From contig OZ251545.1 of assembly GCA_965243335.1 (NCBI GenBank), positions 5,146,001 to 5,210,000 on the forward strand: 64,000 nt of DNA, read 5' to 3'. A program made the position numbers and the translations under genes. The notes beneath the pieces were generated by a model. That model worked only from the letters and a program-made list of their open reading frames with translations. It was not told where the DNA came from and did no database searches. Of this stretch, positions 1 to 9,004 are shown piece after piece. Source of the stretch: JAJDXW01 sp965243335 (lineage in GTDB: Bacteria > Pseudomonadota > Gammaproteobacteria > HK1). The first letter of the stretch is position 1, and each line of letters starts with the position of its first letter.

Positions 1-482
1 TGGAACCTGCGCCGGCGTCTCCCCCGACTCTCGCTGGCGGCAAGCAGCGCATCTCTCAGCCGCTCCTTGGGGTCGGCGACCCGCTCGGCGAGTCCGGGAG
101 CAGGCAAGTTCAGCGGCGCCCTGCCGTCGGGCTTTCCAACGACGTTCCGGATGGCGGCCTCGTCCAGGAGAAGCCACGCTTCCGTCATGCGCACCGGAAC
201 GACGCCGGCCCATGACGTCTCATCCTGTGCTGCGTCACGCACCGCCGCCTTGATCTCCCGATATCTGGCATCCGCGCCGGCGTTGTCGGCATCCCGGTGT
301 ACGAACAGCAGGTCGGTTTCACCAGCGGCCTGCAACCCCTGCCGTATCTTCTCTGCGACCCGGGCCCCACGATGCCACGTTTCACCATCAGGGTCCGGCT
401 GCCCATATCGAATCAGCAGACGCTGGATATGGTCTGCCAAGGGTAGATCGGATGAACCCTCACAGACGAACAGGAACCGCAT
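1..482 (-). CDS. TOPRIM-like (DUF4276-type) protein, C-terminus cut by window edge
   Basis: About 160 residues are visible before the left edge. The N-terminus reads MRFLFVCEGSSD, with a TOPRIM-style Glu-Gly at residues 8-9. A DxD motif (HRDAD, Asp64/Asp66) follows at the end of a hydrophobic strand, and an EAW motif sits near residue 101. These features are typical of the small TOPRIM/DUF4276 proteins encoded beside OLD-like ATPases. I chose the ATG at 482 because a GGGCGGG stretch precedes it and it lies 24 bases after the ATPase stop on the same strand. The pair is probably one operon. Nuclease activity is inferred from the fold, not shown. The remaining sequence lies outside the window. 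Confidence 0.7.
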   Translation of the reverse strand, partial: MRFLFVCEGSSDLPLADHIQRLLIRYGQPDPDGETWHRGARVAEKIRQGLQAAGETDLLFVHRDADNAGADARYREIKAAVRDAAQDETSWAGVVPVRMTEAWLLLDEAAIRNVVGKPDGRAPLNLPAPGLAERVADPKERLRDALLAASESRGRRRRRF

Positions 483-506
483 CGACCCGCCCTCGAAAAC
501 CTTCGC

Positions 507-1916
507 CTAGAGAGCGAGGGTGATCCGCGCATCGTCGGGGGGCATGAGCCAAGACTGCAAGGAGATCCTGTCAACGCCCGTTTGGGGGGACGCGACGCAG
601 CGCCACGAACCACTCAGGGGCTGACATTTCAGGCGGTGAGCGACGCCTTGGCTGCCTGCCTCGCTCCTCACGTTCCTGGCCAGCACCAGGTCGTTCGGGT
701 TCTGCAACTGCACGAACCAGGGAGAGTGGGTGGCCACGATCACCTGGCGGAGCGGGTTGTCGACGTCGACCGGCTCGTTCGTATCGACCGCGATGTCCTG
801 AAGGAGTTGGTTCATCGCCGGCAGGTTGCCGGGATGAATGCCGTTCTCGGGCTCTTCCATGCAGAGGACCACGGGTTCGTCCGACACCTCCGCGAGCACC
901 GCCAACGCGAGGAACCGCAGGGTCCCGTCGGAGATGGCGCTCGCCCGCAACGTCAGGCCCGCGGGATCTTCCAATTCCAGCGACAGCAGTTGCCGTACTT
1001 CGTCCTGGGCGATGCGGACCTGCTTGACCGGGATCAGGTCCGAGAGGCGGCTCGCGATCATGGCGAAGACGTCTTCCGGGTCGTCTCCGTACCGCGGGGC
1101 CAGATTGGCGAGATGCTGCAACGTGGCGGGAATGTGGGCGCCGTTCGCGGCGAGCCCGGGGGCCTGGATGTAGCGGTCGGGACGCCGCATCGCGGAAGGT
1201 TCGAGCGCGAGGATGCGCCAGCTCCGCATCTCCTGCCGGGCGGCGAGGATGGTCGGGGTCGCAACCGTGTTCTCGGTGCCGATGATGGTGCGGGCGGCGC
1301 CTTCGGCCGGGGCGGGCCGCCCGCGCCCGCGGGACCCGCCGTCCTGGTGGATCAGGATGGTGGTCCGCCCGGCCTCCTCCTTGGTGTCGATGTAGGGCGA
1401 GAGACTGCGGCGCGTGTTGTGCACCACGCTGTCCCGGAACCTCCCCTTGACGTGGGGAAACTTCAGGCGGCGGGCAGCCTGTCCGACGGTGATGTGGCTC
1501 AGTGTCTCGCGTTCCAGCACCAAGCCGCCCAGCGGTCCGGCGGCGGGCGAGGGGCGTTCATGGCGAAAGGCGATTTCATAGCGCAGGAACGACGACGACG
1601 GCTCGGCCTGTCTGCCGAAATCGTCCGACACCGTCTTGTCGACGATCATCTCGGCGGCGAATTCCAGGCGGTTGTCCCGCCGCCCATTGGCGGCGAAGAA
1701 CAGGTCCGCGACCTCTCCGGTGGCCTCCCCGGCGTTGCGGATCTGCAAGGCCGCCTCGTTGATGCTGCACTCCGTCAGCAGGGACAGGAAGTGGATGGCG
1801 TCGAAGACGTTGGACTTGCCGGCGCCGTTGGGGCCGGCAATGCAGGTATACGGTCCGAAGTCGAGCGTGAAATCGACCAGGTTCTTGAATCCGTTGACTT
1901 CCAGTCTGGTAAGCAT
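507..1916 (-). CDS. AAA family ATPase (OLD/RecF-like, AAA_21 type)
   Basis: A 469-residue SMC/OLD-type ATPase. It opens with the family hallmark LTRLEVNGFKNL, then a Walker A loop GPNGAGKS at residues 28-35. A Walker B segment with MEEPENG lies near residue 353 and the switch motif ATHSPW near 395. The middle contains the variable coiled or lid region of this family. The ATPase is followed on the same strand by a TOPRIM-like gene, the organisation seen in two-gene ATPase/nuclease defence modules. A similar but clearly divergent pair occurs at 28.2-30.2 kb. The anti-phage role is inference from architecture. The last ~40 residues (LSGSWRCVASPQ onwards) look unlike a conserved domain, so the true C-terminus of homologues may differ. 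Confidence 0.85.
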   Translation of the reverse strand: MLTRLEVNGFKNLVDFTLDFGPYTCIAGPNGAGKSNVFDAIHFLSLLTECSINEAALQIRNAGEATGEVADLFFAANGRRDNRLEFAAEMIVDKTVSDDFGRQAEPSSSFLRYEIAFRHERPSPAAGPLGGLVLERETLSHITVGQAARRLKFPHVKGRFRDSVVHNTRRSLSPYIDTKEEAGRTTILIHQDGGSRGRGRPAPAEGAARTIIGTENTVATPTILAARQEMRSWRILALEPSAMRRPDRYIQAPGLAANGAHIPATLQHLANLAPRYGDDPEDVFAMIASRLSDLIPVKQVRIAQDEVRQLLSLELEDPAGLTLRASAISDGTLRFLALAVLAEVSDEPVVLCMEEPENGIHPGNLPAMNQLLQDIAVDTNEPVDVDNPLRQVIVATHSPWFVQLQNPNDLVLARNVRSEAGSQGVAHRLKCQPLSGSWRCVASPQTGVDRISLQSWLMPPDDARITLAL

Positions 1917-2096
1917 GACGCCTCGGCTGCCCCGGGGAGGCTTGCGGAAGTATAACAGTCGGGCCGGAGGGCCATGGTCGAAGCCGGGATCGAGCGGCGG
2001 GCCGGGGCGGGCCGGTCCCCGAAGTGGTCGAGCCGGCCAGCCCGGAGCGCCCGCCGTGCCGGCGGCGCGGCCTTCGGGACGGCTCGCCCGCCCCCG

Positions 2097-3407
2097 TCAG
2101 TAGCGGTAGTAGTCGGGCTTGTAGGGGCCTTCGGCGGGGACCCCGAGGTAGGCCGACTGCTCCTCGGAGAGGCGGGTCAGCTTCGCGCCCAGCTTGTCGA
2201 GGTGCAGGCGGGCGACCTTCTCGTCGAGGTGCTTCGGCAGCACGTACACCCGGTTCTCGTACTTGCCGGGGTTCTGCCACAGCTCGATCTGGGCCACCAC
2301 CTGGTTCGTGAACGAGCTCGACATGACGAAGCTCGGATGTCCGGTCGCGCACCCGAGGTTCACGAGCCTCCCCTCGGCGAGGAGGATCAGGCGCTTGCCG
2401 TCCGGGAAGACGACGTGGTCGACCTGGGGCTTGATGTTGTCCCAAGTGTGGTTGCGAAGCGCCTCCACGTCGATCTCCGAGTCGAAGTGGCCGATGTTGG
2501 CGAGGATCGCGTCGTGCTTCATCGCCCGCATGTGCTCGATGCCGATGACCCGCTTGTTCCCGGTGGCGGTCACGAAGACGTCCCCGAGCGGGGCCGCCTC
2601 CTCCATGGTCACCACCCGGAAGCCCTCCATCGCAGCCTGGAGCGCGCAGATGGGATCGATCTCGGTCACCTGGACGATCGCGCCGAGGGAGCGAAGGGCC
2701 TGCGCGCAGCCCTTGCCGACGTCGCCGTAGCCCGCCACGACCGCGACCTTGCCGGCGATCATCACGTCGGTGGCGCGCTTCAGCCCGTCCACGAGCGATT
2801 CCCGGCAGCCGTAGAGGTTGTCGAACTTGCTCTTGGTCACCGAGTCGTTCACGTTGAAGGCGGGTACCCGGAGGGTCCCGCTGGCCGCCATCTCGTGGAG
2901 CCGGGCCACCCCGGTGGTGGTCTCCTCGGTGAGCCCGCGCACGCCGGCGAGGAGGCCGGCCTGCCGCTCGTGCATCACCAGGGTGAGGTCCCCGCCGTCG
3001 TCGAGGAGCATGTTCGGCCGCCAGCCGTCCGGGCCGAGGATGGTCCGATCGACGCACTGCCAGTACTCCTCCTCGGTCTCCCCCTTCCAGGCGAACACCG
3101 GCACGCCAGCGGCGGCGACGGCCGCCGCGGCGTGGTCCTGGGTGGAGAAGACGTTGCAGGACGACCACCGGACCTCCGCCCCGAGCGCGATCAGGGTCTC
3201 GATGAGGACCGCGGTCTGGATGGTCATGTGCAGGCAGCCCGCGATCCGCGCGCCCGCGAGCGGGCTCGCGCCCCGGTATTCCTCGCGCATCGCCATGAGG
3301 CCCGGCATCTCGTTCTCCGCGATGCCGATCTCCTTGCGGCCCCAGGGCGCGAGCCCGAGGTCGGCGACCCGGTGGTCCGGGCCGTTGCCGTCGAGGCGGT
3401 TGCTCAA
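2097..3407 (-). CDS. ahcY: adenosylhomocysteinase (S-adenosyl-L-homocysteine hydrolase)
   Basis: Hydrolyses S-adenosylhomocysteine to adenosine and homocysteine, removing the product inhibitor of SAM-dependent methyltransferases. The 436-residue product has the expected length. It shows the N-terminal DLGLAPWGRKEI and MPGLMAMRE blocks, the substrate-domain SSCNVFSTQDHAAAA stretch, a Rossmann NAD-binding GYGDVGKG motif, and the family C-terminus KPDYYRY. The start is a TTG at 3407, chosen because a GGAGGA ribosome site lies just upstream inside the end of metK and because the protein then begins with the conserved RLDGNGPDHRVADLGLA region. Its TTG overlaps the metK stop as TTGA, so the two are translationally coupled. 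No SAH riboswitch was recognised. Confidence 0.96.
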   Translation of the reverse strand: MSNRLDGNGPDHRVADLGLAPWGRKEIGIAENEMPGLMAMREEYRGASPLAGARIAGCLHMTIQTAVLIETLIALGAEVRWSSCNVFSTQDHAAAAVAAAGVPVFAWKGETEEEYWQCVDRTILGPDGWRPNMLLDDGGDLTLVMHERQAGLLAGVRGLTEETTTGVARLHEMAASGTLRVPAFNVNDSVTKSKFDNLYGCRESLVDGLKRATDVMIAGKVAVVAGYGDVGKGCAQALRSLGAIVQVTEIDPICALQAAMEGFRVVTMEEAAPLGDVFVTATGNKRVIGIEHMRAMKHDAILANIGHFDSEIDVEALRNHTWDNIKPQVDHVVFPDGKRLILLAEGRLVNLGCATGHPSFVMSSSFTNQVVAQIELWQNPGKYENRVYVLPKHLDEKVARLHLDKLGAKLTRLSEEQSAYLGVPAEGPYKPDYYRY

Positions 3408-4582
3408 TTCTCGTCCTCCTCTTGCCGGCCCGCCGCGTCGGCGAGTGCGGCGGCCCGATCCGCCCGCTCCCACGTGAAGTCGGGCTCGTCGCGCCCGAAG
3501 TGGCCGAAGGCGGCCGTCTGGCGGTAGATCGGGCGCGCGAGGTCGAGCATCTCGATGATGCCCCCCGGCCGCAGGTCGAAGTGCTCCCGGACCAGAGCGG
3601 CGAGCCGGCCCTCGTCCACGCGCGCCGTGCCGAACGTCTCGACGTCCACCGAGACCGGCTCGGACACCCCGATGGCGTAGGCGACCTGCACCTCGCAGCG
3701 GTCCGCGAGCCCCGCCGCGACCACGTTCTTCGCGACGTAGCGGCAGGCGTAGGCGGCGGAGCGGTCCACCTTGGAAGGGTCCTTGCCCGAGAACGCCCCG
3801 CCCCCGTGGCGGGCGAGGCCGCCGTAGGTGTCGACGATGATCTTGCGGCCGGTGAGCCCGCAGTCGCCCACCGGCCCGCCGACCACGAAACGTCCGGTCG
3901 GGTTGATGTGGTACCGGGTGGAAGGGCCGAGCCATTCGGCGGGCAGCACCGGGCGGATGATCTCCTCCATCACCCCTTCCTCGAGCGCCCGGCGGCCCAC
4001 GTCCTCGCGATGCTGGGCGGAGAGCACCACCGCCTCGATCCCGGTCGGCGCGCCGTCCTCGTAACGCACCGTGACCTGGCTCTTCGCGTCCGGGCGGAGC
4101 CAGTCGAGGGCGCCGGAGCGCCGCACCTCGGCATGGCGGCGCATGAGCCGGTGGGCGAGGGTGATGGGGGCGGGGAGGAAGGCGTCGGTCTCACGGGTCG
4201 CGTACCCGAACATCATCCCCTGGTCGCCCGCCCCCAAGTCCTTGTTGCCGGACTCGTCCACCCCCATCGCGATGTCCGCGGACTGCCGGCCGAGGGCGAC
4301 GAGCACCGCGCAGGTGTCGCCGTCGAAGCCGAAGGCGGGGTCGTCGTACCCGATCGCACGCACCCGCTCGCGCACCAGCGCCTCGTAGTCGATATGGGCG
4401 TTCGTCCGGAGCTCGCCCGCGAGCACCACCATGCCGGTCTTGACCAGGGTCTCGCAGGCGACCCGGCTCGCCGGGTCCTCGGCGAGGGCGGCATCGAGCA
4501 CGGAATCGGAGATCTGGTCGGCCATCTTGTCGGGATGGCCTTCGGCCACGGACTCCGAGGTGAGGATCTGGGTTCGGGGCAT
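3404..4582 (-). CDS. metK: S-adenosylmethionine synthetase
   Basis: Makes S-adenosylmethionine from methionine and ATP in the cytosol. The 392-residue product carries the N-terminal signature TSESVAEGHPDKMADQISD, the active-site GAGDQGMMFGYA hexapeptide region, and the glycine-rich GGGAFSGKDPSKVDRSAAY loop. I chose the ATG at 4582, which places MPRTQILTSESVAEGHPDK at the start as in most homologues. An upstream extension in the same frame has no family-like sequence. It lies directly before ahcY and shares four bases with it, forming a methyl-cycle operon. The 180 bases upstream are GC-rich and I could not recognise a SAM riboswitch there. Confidence 0.96.
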   Translation of the reverse strand: MPRTQILTSESVAEGHPDKMADQISDSVLDAALAEDPASRVACETLVKTGMVVLAGELRTNAHIDYEALVRERVRAIGYDDPAFGFDGDTCAVLVALGRQSADIAMGVDESGNKDLGAGDQGMMFGYATRETDAFLPAPITLAHRLMRRHAEVRRSGALDWLRPDAKSQVTVRYEDGAPTGIEAVVLSAQHREDVGRRALEEGVMEEIIRPVLPAEWLGPSTRYHINPTGRFVVGGPVGDCGLTGRKIIVDTYGGLARHGGGAFSGKDPSKVDRSAAYACRYVAKNVVAAGLADRCEVQVAYAIGVSEPVSVDVETFGTARVDEGRLAALVREHFDLRPGGIIEMLDLARPIYRQTAAFGHFGRDEPDFTWERADRAAALADAAGRQEEDEN

Positions 4583-4761
4583 CGAGGACTCCGGTGCGGG
4601 GCCGCGGCGCGGCGTCGAAGGGCGCGATCTTACGCCCTTTCCCCCCGGCGCTCGCATCGCACGCCGGCCGCCGGCCCTCCCCGCCCCGGCCGGCCCCGAG
4701 CGACTTCTCCGAGAGCCGATCCCTCCGGCCTCATCGAGGACGCGGGTATTCCTGCCCCCCT

Positions 4762-5016
4762 TCATCTTTCAACGCACTCGCTCCTTTCGAGGATCGCCGT
4801 GAATCCGCCCTCGGGCCCGCGGAAGTAGATCGCCCGGCTCACCGGGTGGCGGTCCGATCGCTGCGTGAACGTCGGGCATCCGTCCGGGCGGGCGGCGACC
4901 GGGACTATCCATAGTCCCGGCGAGAGCTCGACCGGCTCCGCCGGAGCGTACCGCGCGGCGGACGGCGCGCACGCCCAGACGAGAAGCGCCAAGGCGGCGG
5001 CGCTCACGGTCCTCAC
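4762..5016 (-). CDS. small putative lipoprotein
   Basis: An ~84-residue protein starting at one of two adjacent GTG codons (5016 or 5019) that overlap the stop of the preceding autotransporter gene (GTGA). It has a short N-terminal hydrophobic segment, AAALALLVWAC, resembling a signal peptide with a lipobox-like VWAC. The mature part is small and contains CPTFTQRSDRHPVSRAIYF and a cysteine close to the C-terminus. No family was recognised. Overlap with the protease gene suggests coupled translation and a shared envelope function, which is inference. The lipobox is imperfect (Trp at -2), so it could instead be a secreted soluble protein. Confidence 0.6.
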   Translation of the reverse strand: MRTVSAAALALLVWACAPSAARYAPAEPVELSPGLWIVPVAARPDGCPTFTQRSDRHPVSRAIYFRGPEGGFTAILERSECVER

Positions 5017-7466
5017 CACTGGAGCCGATACCCCAGGCCGGCGAAGCGCACGTCCTCGCCCGCCCGATGGCCGGCGTCGACGGCGTGGCCGACCTCGAGG
5101 GCGAGCTTCCCGCCGCCCCACTCCCGGTCGTGGCGCAGCGCGAGCCGGACCTCGCGCGCGTCCGGCGCAAGATCGAAGCGCTGGCTCCGGTACAGCCACT
5201 CGCCCTCCAGGGTGCGGTCGTGGGGGAAGGTGAGCGTCCCGGATCCGGACTCCGCGCGCAGCGGCTGCGAGACGCTGATCCGCGTCTTCGCGTCCTCTCC
5301 TCCATGAGCCAGGCCGATCCGCCCCGCCGTGTAGAGGCCCGCCCCGGCGTGGACCATCGCGCTCGAAGGGTAGTCGGCCCGCCCGGCGAGCAGCGTCCAG
5401 GACGCCTCGACCGAGAACGGCCCGTCCCCCAACGCGCGCGCATGGTCGCGGGAGGCGAATACGAAGCGCGTGGAGACCCCCTCGCCGAAGGCGCCGGAAG
5501 GCTTCGCCCCTTGGTTAGCCCCTCCCTCGTATACCAGGCCGAAGCGCAGGGAGGAGCCTCGGAGCGGCTGCGCCGAGAGGCCGAAGGAGTCGATGGTCCC
5601 CTTCTGCGACGCGCCGAAGGCGAGGCCCCAGTCGAGCGCTGCGCCTTCCCCGAAGTCCGGCGCCTGGGTCCAGGCGAGATGCGGAAGGGCGAACGCCTCG
5701 GGTGCGTCCCACCCTGCATGCGCCGGGTCCGGCGGCGGGAACGAACCCGCGGCCGCCTGGAAGCGCGAACCCAGGTCTGACCAGAACGGAGCATTCCAGT
5801 CGTCGAAGGCGGCGACCTCGACGCTCCCGACCCGGGCGCCCACGTCGCCCCACGCGAGCGGGGTCTCCAGGTAGGTGGCCCCCAGATCGGCAGTCCCCCC
5901 CGGCAGGCCGGTCCGGGCGCTCCCGACCGGATGCAGGGCGGCCTCCAAGTCGAGCGCCCCCGCCCCGTAGACCGCCGCATCGGCGTAGACCCCCGTGTTG
6001 TCCGCGGTGTTCACCATGCGGAAACCGATCTCCCGCGGGGTCAAACGGCCGCGGAAGTGCTCCTTCATGAGCGCGAGGGCGCCGCTCACGATGGGCGCGG
6101 CGAAGGAAGTGCCGCTCACGGTTACGACCGTACCGTCGGGGCTTCGCGCCTTCACCGTGCCGGGGGCCGAGATGCAGTAGTGCCGGCCGTGCCGGGCGGT
6201 GTTCCACGCCGGGACGAATGATCGTTCGCTCGGAACGGCGCCGCAGTAGTTCGAGTATGAGGCGATACGCCCGTCTTCGCCCAGGGCGGCGACGGCGAAC
6301 GCGAGCCCTCGCAGCTCCGGGTAGTACACCCCCATCGTCGCCGTAGGCGCCGGCGCCGCCCGGGGGCCGACCCAGTCGCTGTCGTTCCCGGCGGCAGTCA
6401 CGACGAGGGTCTTCTCCTGCTCCGGCGTGTCCCTCTGCTGAAGCGCCCGCGAAGCCCGTGGCAGGCGACGATCGACGTTCTGCCAAAGGCGAGCTCTGTC
6501 CAGGTGCTGGTTTCGGAGGTTCCAGTTGCTCCAGCTCGATATGCCGTACGACTGGTTGACGATATCGGCGTTCGAATAACCGTCGCGAATAGCTTCGGCG
6601 ATGCCGCCGTCGAGCGTCCTCACCTGGCCGGGCGAAAAGACCCCGGCGCCTGCGAGCACCTGATCCAGGACATCTCGCGCCAGGTCCCTGATGCCTTGGT
6701 CGACTACGCCTTCCTCTCCCAGGGTAATGACGATCGGTACGAGCATGGCTCCGGGAGCCATGCCATAGGCGGCTCCAGCGGCCGTCGAACCGACCCACGT
6801 GCCGTGCGGGCGAACAAGCTCGCCATCGTTGACCTGCCGAGGGCTCGGTATCACCTGAAGAGCTTCGAGCATGGAGGATTCAGAGCCCGTGACGCGCACG
6901 ATCCAGATCTCCCCTCTTCCGGGGTATCTCCCGGACCGTTCTATCTCCAGCTTGGCCCTTCTCTGCGCCTCTTCGGAGGTCGCCACGTTGAACTGTCTGC
7001 AACGGGCGCCCTCGTAGATGCTCGTTATCGTTCCACAGTCGACGCTGCGCCAATCCTCCTCCGTCAGTGACCCGGCGAGCCACGCCCGATAGGCGCTTCG
7101 AGGAAAATACGTATAGGTGTATTCTCCTCCTTCACTGGCGATCCGCCCCCGGAACTCCTCCCGGAGGATGTCCATCGGCTGGTCCTCGATCGCGATCCGC
7201 ACTCCCCTGCCGGTTGCGCCGGTGCGCCAGAACTCCTCCGGCTTGACGTCCCGGAAGACGGGCTGACGTTCGAGACGCGCGGCGATGCTCTGCTCCAGCG
7301 AGGGTCCCGAGGGAGCTGCGGGAGACGGGGCCGGCGATGCTCTGGACGGCGAGGCCGCGCTGGCGGGGGGACCATCCCCGCCGCTTTCTCCGCCTCCACA
7401 GCCGGCAAGCAGGGCGGGCAGGAGCAGGAGAACCGGGACCATCCGAGGGATTCGTCTCGTCCTCAT
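5013..7466 (-). CDS. subtilisin-like (S8) serine protease autotransporter, lipidated (SphB1/NalP-like)
   Basis: An 817-residue protein. The signal peptide ends in the lipobox LLAGC (Cys23), followed by a Gly/Ser/Pro-rich linker. The S8 peptidase domain spans roughly 85-510: Asp95 in VRIAIEDQP, His221 in PHGTWVGS, Asn361 in TAAGNDSD, and Ser454 in SGTSFAAPIV. The Asp is followed by Gln-Pro rather than the usual Thr/Ser-Gly. The C-terminal ~270 residues are rich in alternating aromatic and small residues and end in GYRLQW, the terminal aromatic pattern of an outer-membrane beta-barrel. Lipidated S8 autotransporters such as NalP and SphB1 share this layout and process other surface proteins. The start ATG gives a normal signal peptide. 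A small lipoprotein gene overlaps its stop. Confidence 0.88.
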   Translation of the reverse strand: MRTRRIPRMVPVLLLLPALLAGCGGGESGGDGPPASAASPSRASPAPSPAAPSGPSLEQSIAARLERQPVFRDVKPEEFWRTGATGRGVRIAIEDQPMDILREEFRGRIASEGGEYTYTYFPRSAYRAWLAGSLTEEDWRSVDCGTITSIYEGARCRQFNVATSEEAQRRAKLEIERSGRYPGRGEIWIVRVTGSESSMLEALQVIPSPRQVNDGELVRPHGTWVGSTAAGAAYGMAPGAMLVPIVITLGEEGVVDQGIRDLARDVLDQVLAGAGVFSPGQVRTLDGGIAEAIRDGYSNADIVNQSYGISSWSNWNLRNQHLDRARLWQNVDRRLPRASRALQQRDTPEQEKTLVVTAAGNDSDWVGPRAAPAPTATMGVYYPELRGLAFAVAALGEDGRIASYSNYCGAVPSERSFVPAWNTARHGRHYCISAPGTVKARSPDGTVVTVSGTSFAAPIVSGALALMKEHFRGRLTPREIGFRMVNTADNTGVYADAAVYGAGALDLEAALHPVGSARTGLPGGTADLGATYLETPLAWGDVGARVGSVEVAAFDDWNAPFWSDLGSRFQAAAGSFPPPDPAHAGWDAPEAFALPHLAWTQAPDFGEGAALDWGLAFGASQKGTIDSFGLSAQPLRGSSLRFGLVYEGGANQGAKPSGAFGEGVSTRFVFASRDHARALGDGPFSVEASWTLLAGRADYPSSAMVHAGAGLYTAGRIGLAHGGEDAKTRISVSQPLRAESGSGTLTFPHDRTLEGEWLYRSQRFDLAPDAREVRLALRHDREWGGGKLALEVGHAVDAGHRAGEDVRFAGLGYRLQW

Positions 7467-7552
7467 GGGGGACTCTTCGGGCTTGGGATCGGGCTGCCAG
7501 CTTACACGTTACTTCCCCTGAATCAACGGCGATTACGTCTATTGAACGGACC

Positions 7553-7705
7553 ATGAGCTTCGGGGACAAGGCGCGGGCCGTGGCCGCGGTCTACGACCTC
7601 ATCGGGGAGGGCCGTGGCCGAGCGAACTCGGAACGCGTGGCGCATCTCATCGAGGCGGTAGCCAGGGGACGACCGAGAGAGCGCTCTGCGGCTCCCGAAC
7701 GGTGA
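7553..7705 (+). CDS. possible small hypothetical protein (50 aa)
   Basis: A 50-codon reading frame (MSFGDKARAVAAVYDLIGEG at the start) in the otherwise empty 7467-8064 interval between the divergent autotransporter and the Uma2 gene. Its composition (balanced Ala/Glu/Arg, predicted helix) looks more protein-like than the surrounding shadow frames. There is no convincing ribosome site and no family was recognised. The rest of the interval shows nothing I can identify. Confidence 0.25.
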   Translation: MSFGDKARAVAAVYDLIGEGRGRANSERVAHLIEAVARGRPRERSAAPER

Positions 7706-8064
7706 GCTGGCCCATCGCGGCCGCCAATCCGCCACCAGCGGCGCCTCGGCGCCTGTAGTCTCTCCCCTCTCGCAGACCAGCCGAGACCGGGAGCGCGAGC
7801 CCGCCGCCGGAAGGGCCTTTTGGTGAGTGGGGAAATCCCCTCACGGAGGAGGAGATTCCCCCGGCCCACCCCATACCGTCTTCCCGTCGCCGATCCCGTG
7901 TGCCCCAAGAGAGAGTCCGTTCGGGGCTGCCGCCGGGAAAAGCGGGGCGGTTCAGTCGTCGTTCTCAGTCTTCCTCCTCCTTGCGGCGCCGACGGTGGTG
8001 TATGCTGCACGAGGGCCGTTTCGCGGCGGGCGGCCCACTGGCCCACACCGGAGGCGTATCCGCC

Positions 8065-9004
8065 GTGAACCCCCCTGCCCCAACCACCATGCACGTCGGG
8101 CCGCTCGGCTCGACCGTCCACGTCATCCGCGCCGACGCCGGCACCGTCGCCGAGCTCGCCGCCGTCGATTGGAGCCGGCGCTTCCGGCGCGTCTGCCTCG
8201 ACCCGGTGCGGGGGCTCATCATCCTGACGTCCCCCTCGAACCTCCACGAAGACCTGACCGGCATATTCGACGACATCGTGGAGGTCGCCGCGGACGGCTT
8301 CCGCCGCACCTCGAAGAAGCTCCGCTCCGTGCGGATCCGGGGGCGCGGCGAGCCGCCCGGCACGGGGATGGAGCCCGACTGCACGTTCTACGTCGGCGAA
8401 CGGGCCGAGCGATACCGGGCCGCGGAGAGGGAAGGGGAAGCCGCGGCGGAGGCGTTCCTGGCGCACACCGCCCCGGACCTGGTGGTCGAGGCCGAGATCA
8501 CGAGCGCCGACAAAGGGAAGGCGGAGCGTTACGCCCAGATCGGCGTGCGGGAGCTGTGGCGGCTGCACGGTCGCAAGGGCTCACGCGAGCTTCGGGCCGA
8601 GTTCTTCGCCCTGCGACGATCGGGTGCGCCGCCGCGCCGTCTCGGAGGTGCTGGAGGGCCTGACCCCGGCGGACGTGTGCGAGGCGGTGGAAGGCGTTCG
8701 TCTTGCCGGGACGCGGGCTGAACGGACGGAGGCGGTGGCCCGCATCGTCCGGCGCCGCCTGTACGGGAGCGTGCGCGTCAGTGAACCGGACCCGCCCCCT
8801 ACCCGGCGGCCCGCGCCCAGGAGACCCCGCCGCCCGATCCTGCCCGGCCGGCTTGACGCGGCGCCTTCGCCCGCGCGCGAGGCGGTTCGAGGGCGGAAAT
8901 CCCCCCGGCGCGCCCGCTTCCGGGCTCACCCGGCAGCCTCGGCTTCTGGATCGGCCCGCGTTCGGTTAGGCTTCGCGCCTGCGTTCCCCTGGAGGTCTCC
9001 ATGA
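8065..9004 (+). pseudogene. Uma2 family (DUF820) PD-(D/E)xK protein, frameshifted
   Basis: Uma2-family proteins have a restriction-endonuclease-like fold of unknown biological role. The GTG at 8065, preceded by GGAGGCG, starts a frame with MEPDCTFYVG, the catalytic-core segment LVVEAEITSADKGKAERY, and the family motif YAQIGVRELWRL. After about position 8615 this frame degenerates into Gly/Arg-rich sequence. The next frame then continues sensibly (RRRAVSEVLEGLTPADVCE...) to a TGA at 9002-9004 that overlaps the ATG of the next gene as ATGA. A shift of one base near CTGCGACGATCG joins the halves. It is either a decayed gene or a sequence error. It is one of three Uma2 genes in this window. Confidence 0.65.

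Noticed and set aside
4583..4760. Possible SAM or SAH riboswitch upstream of metK-ahcY
   Set aside because: No conserved riboswitch core could be matched by eye; the interval is simply GC-rich.
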